NCBI GenBank assembly: GCA_947176425.1
Contig: CAMWQV010000176.1
Coordinates: forward strand, 1-5,568
Source of the DNA: an uncultured Clostridia bacterium
GTDB lineage: Bacteria > Bacillota > Clostridia > Oscillospirales > Oscillospiraceae
DNA length: 5,568 nucleotides
Direction: 5' to 3'
Each line of letters begins with the position of its first letter. Within the stretch, counting starts at the first letter, position 1. A program made the translations under genes and the position numbers. A model generated the notes under the pieces. That model did not search any database. It was not told the origin of the DNA and worked only from the letters and a program-made list of their open reading frames with translations. Below, piece by piece: positions 4,663 through 5,568 of this stretch.

Positions 4663-5568
4663 ATGACACAAAATCGCACGCATACCTGCAACGAGCTGCG
4701 GCTGGAAGATGCCGGCAAACAGGTAAAGCTGTCCGGATGGATGGAAAATGTCCGTGAAGTCGGACAGAACTTTGCGTTTGTGATCCTGCGGGATTTTTAC
4801 GGCACGACGCAGATCGTGATTGAGACGGAAGAAATGATGGGCATTATTCACGGCCTGAACAAAGAAACGGTCATTTCCGTAGAAGGCGTGGTCCGGGAGC
4901 GCAGCAGCAAAAATAAGAATCTGCCGACCGGAGAAATTGAAGTCGTGCCGGAAAAGCTCGAAGTACTGGGCCGCTGCAAATATAACGAACTGCCCTTCCA
5001 GATCAATCACAGCCGGGAAGCGGACGAGACGCAGAGATTGAAATACCGCTATTTAGACTTACGCAATCCGGCGGTAAAAAAGAACATTATTCTCCGCTGC
5101 AATGTAGTATCCGCTTTGCGGACCGCGATGACAAAACATGATTTCCTTGAGATCACGACTCCGATTCTGACTGCATCCTCCCCGGAAGGCGCACGCGATT
5201 ATCTGGTACCGGCCCGCAAGCATCCCGGTAAATTCTATGCACTTCCCCAAGCACCCCAGCAGTTCAAGCAGCTTCTTATGACCTCCGGCTTTGACCGTTA
5301 CTTCCAAATCGCCCCCTGCTTCCGTGACGAGGATGCCCGCGGCGACCGTTCTCCCGGCGAGTTCTATCAGCTGGATATGGAAATGAGCTTTGCCACGCAG
5401 GACGACGTTTTTGCTGTTTTGGAAGACGTGCTGCCTCCGATTTTTGCGGAATACGGCACATATGATATTGCGTCATCGGCACCGTTTAAGCGCATCGGCT
5501 TCAACGAGGCAATGGAGACTTACGGTTCGGACAAGCCGGACCTGCGGATTGATCTGACGGTGCAGGAC
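4663..5568 (+). CDS. aspS: Aspartyl-tRNA synthetase, N-terminal half (3' truncated by window)
   Basis: The ATG at 4663 has AAAGGA at 4647-4652, 10 bases upstream, and the frame stays open for 302 codons to the window end; bacterial AspRS is usually near 590 residues. It charges tRNA-Asp, and in some bacteria also tRNA-Asn. The N-terminal OB-fold anticodon domain holds VKLSGWMENVREVG (21-34) and GEIEVVPEKLEVL. LKYRYLDLR opens the class II core. Motif 1 ends in FLEITTPILT (161-170), then SPEGARDYLVPAR (173-185) and FYALPQAPQQFKQLLM (191-206). Motif 2 is FRDEDARGDRSPGEFYQLDMEMSF (220-243). GSDKPDLR (288-295) leads to the bacterial GAD insertion, not yet reached. Motif 2 has the PGEFYQLD form instead of the common RADRQPEFTQID. 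Motif 3 lies beyond the window. Confidence 0.96.
   Translation, partial: MTQNRTHTCNELRLEDAGKQVKLSGWMENVREVGQNFAFVILRDFYGTTQIVIETEEMMGIIHGLNKETVISVEGVVRERSSKNKNLPTGEIEVVPEKLEVLGRCKYNELPFQINHSREADETQRLKYRYLDLRNPAVKKNIILRCNVVSALRTAMTKHDFLEITTPILTASSPEGARDYLVPARKHPGKFYALPQAPQQFKQLLMTSGFDRYFQIAPCFRDEDARGDRSPGEFYQLDMEMSFATQDDVFAVLEDVLPPIFAEYGTYDIASSAPFKRIGFNEAMETYGSDKPDLRIDLTVQD

Overview
The window is about 5.6 kb of gene-dense bacterial chromosome. Every supported gene lies on the + strand, gaps are short, and ribosome-binding sites are of the AAAGGAG type. Moderate-to-high GC, clostridial-type protein sequences (SerRS tail, MgsA C-terminus, MinD) and the gene set suggest a Firmicute of class Clostridia, perhaps close to Oscillospiraceae. 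That placement is inferred from protein resemblance; no rRNA is present. No tRNA, CRISPR array, insertion sequence or phage gene is seen.

Layout, left to right: (1) the last 41 codons of serS (seryl-tRNA synthetase); (2) an unrecognised small acidic protein with a short hydrophobic N-terminus (173-592); (3) mscL, a mechanosensitive channel (623-1012), overlapping by ATGA with (4) rsmG, a 16S rRNA G527 methyltransferase (1009-1704); (5) a MinD-family ATPase (1769-2512); (6) a methylglyoxal synthase family protein (2578-2991); (7) a strong GC-rich hairpin with a T-run (3027-3070) just before (8) a 55-residue two-segment membrane protein (3085-3252); (9) hisS (3277-4635); (10) aspS (4663 onward), cut by the window end after 302 codons. 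Genes 2-6 could form one transcript. The hairpin and a candidate internal promoter (3134-3162) separate them from the hisS-aspS pair, a common translation operon in Firmicutes.

The part most worth a second look is the minD-mgsA segment. As I recall, some Clostridia carry mgsA at the end of a minC-minD-minE-rodA cluster. Here minD and the mgsA homologue sit side by side with no minC, minE or rodA between them. The MinD lacks the C-terminal amphipathic membrane-targeting helix. The MgsA homologue has lost the catalytic aspartate (GGD to GGS) and several phosphate-loop glycines, yet the rest of its fold is well conserved. Both look like intact, maintained reading frames, so they may be a repurposed pair rather than a working Min oscillator and a working methylglyoxal synthase. 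This is inference from sequence alone.

The second theme is control of the synthetase operon. The hairpin ahead of the 55-residue gene has the CGTCCC/GGGACG core typical of T-box leader terminators, but no T-box bulge sequence is visible and there is little room for a full T-box leader.
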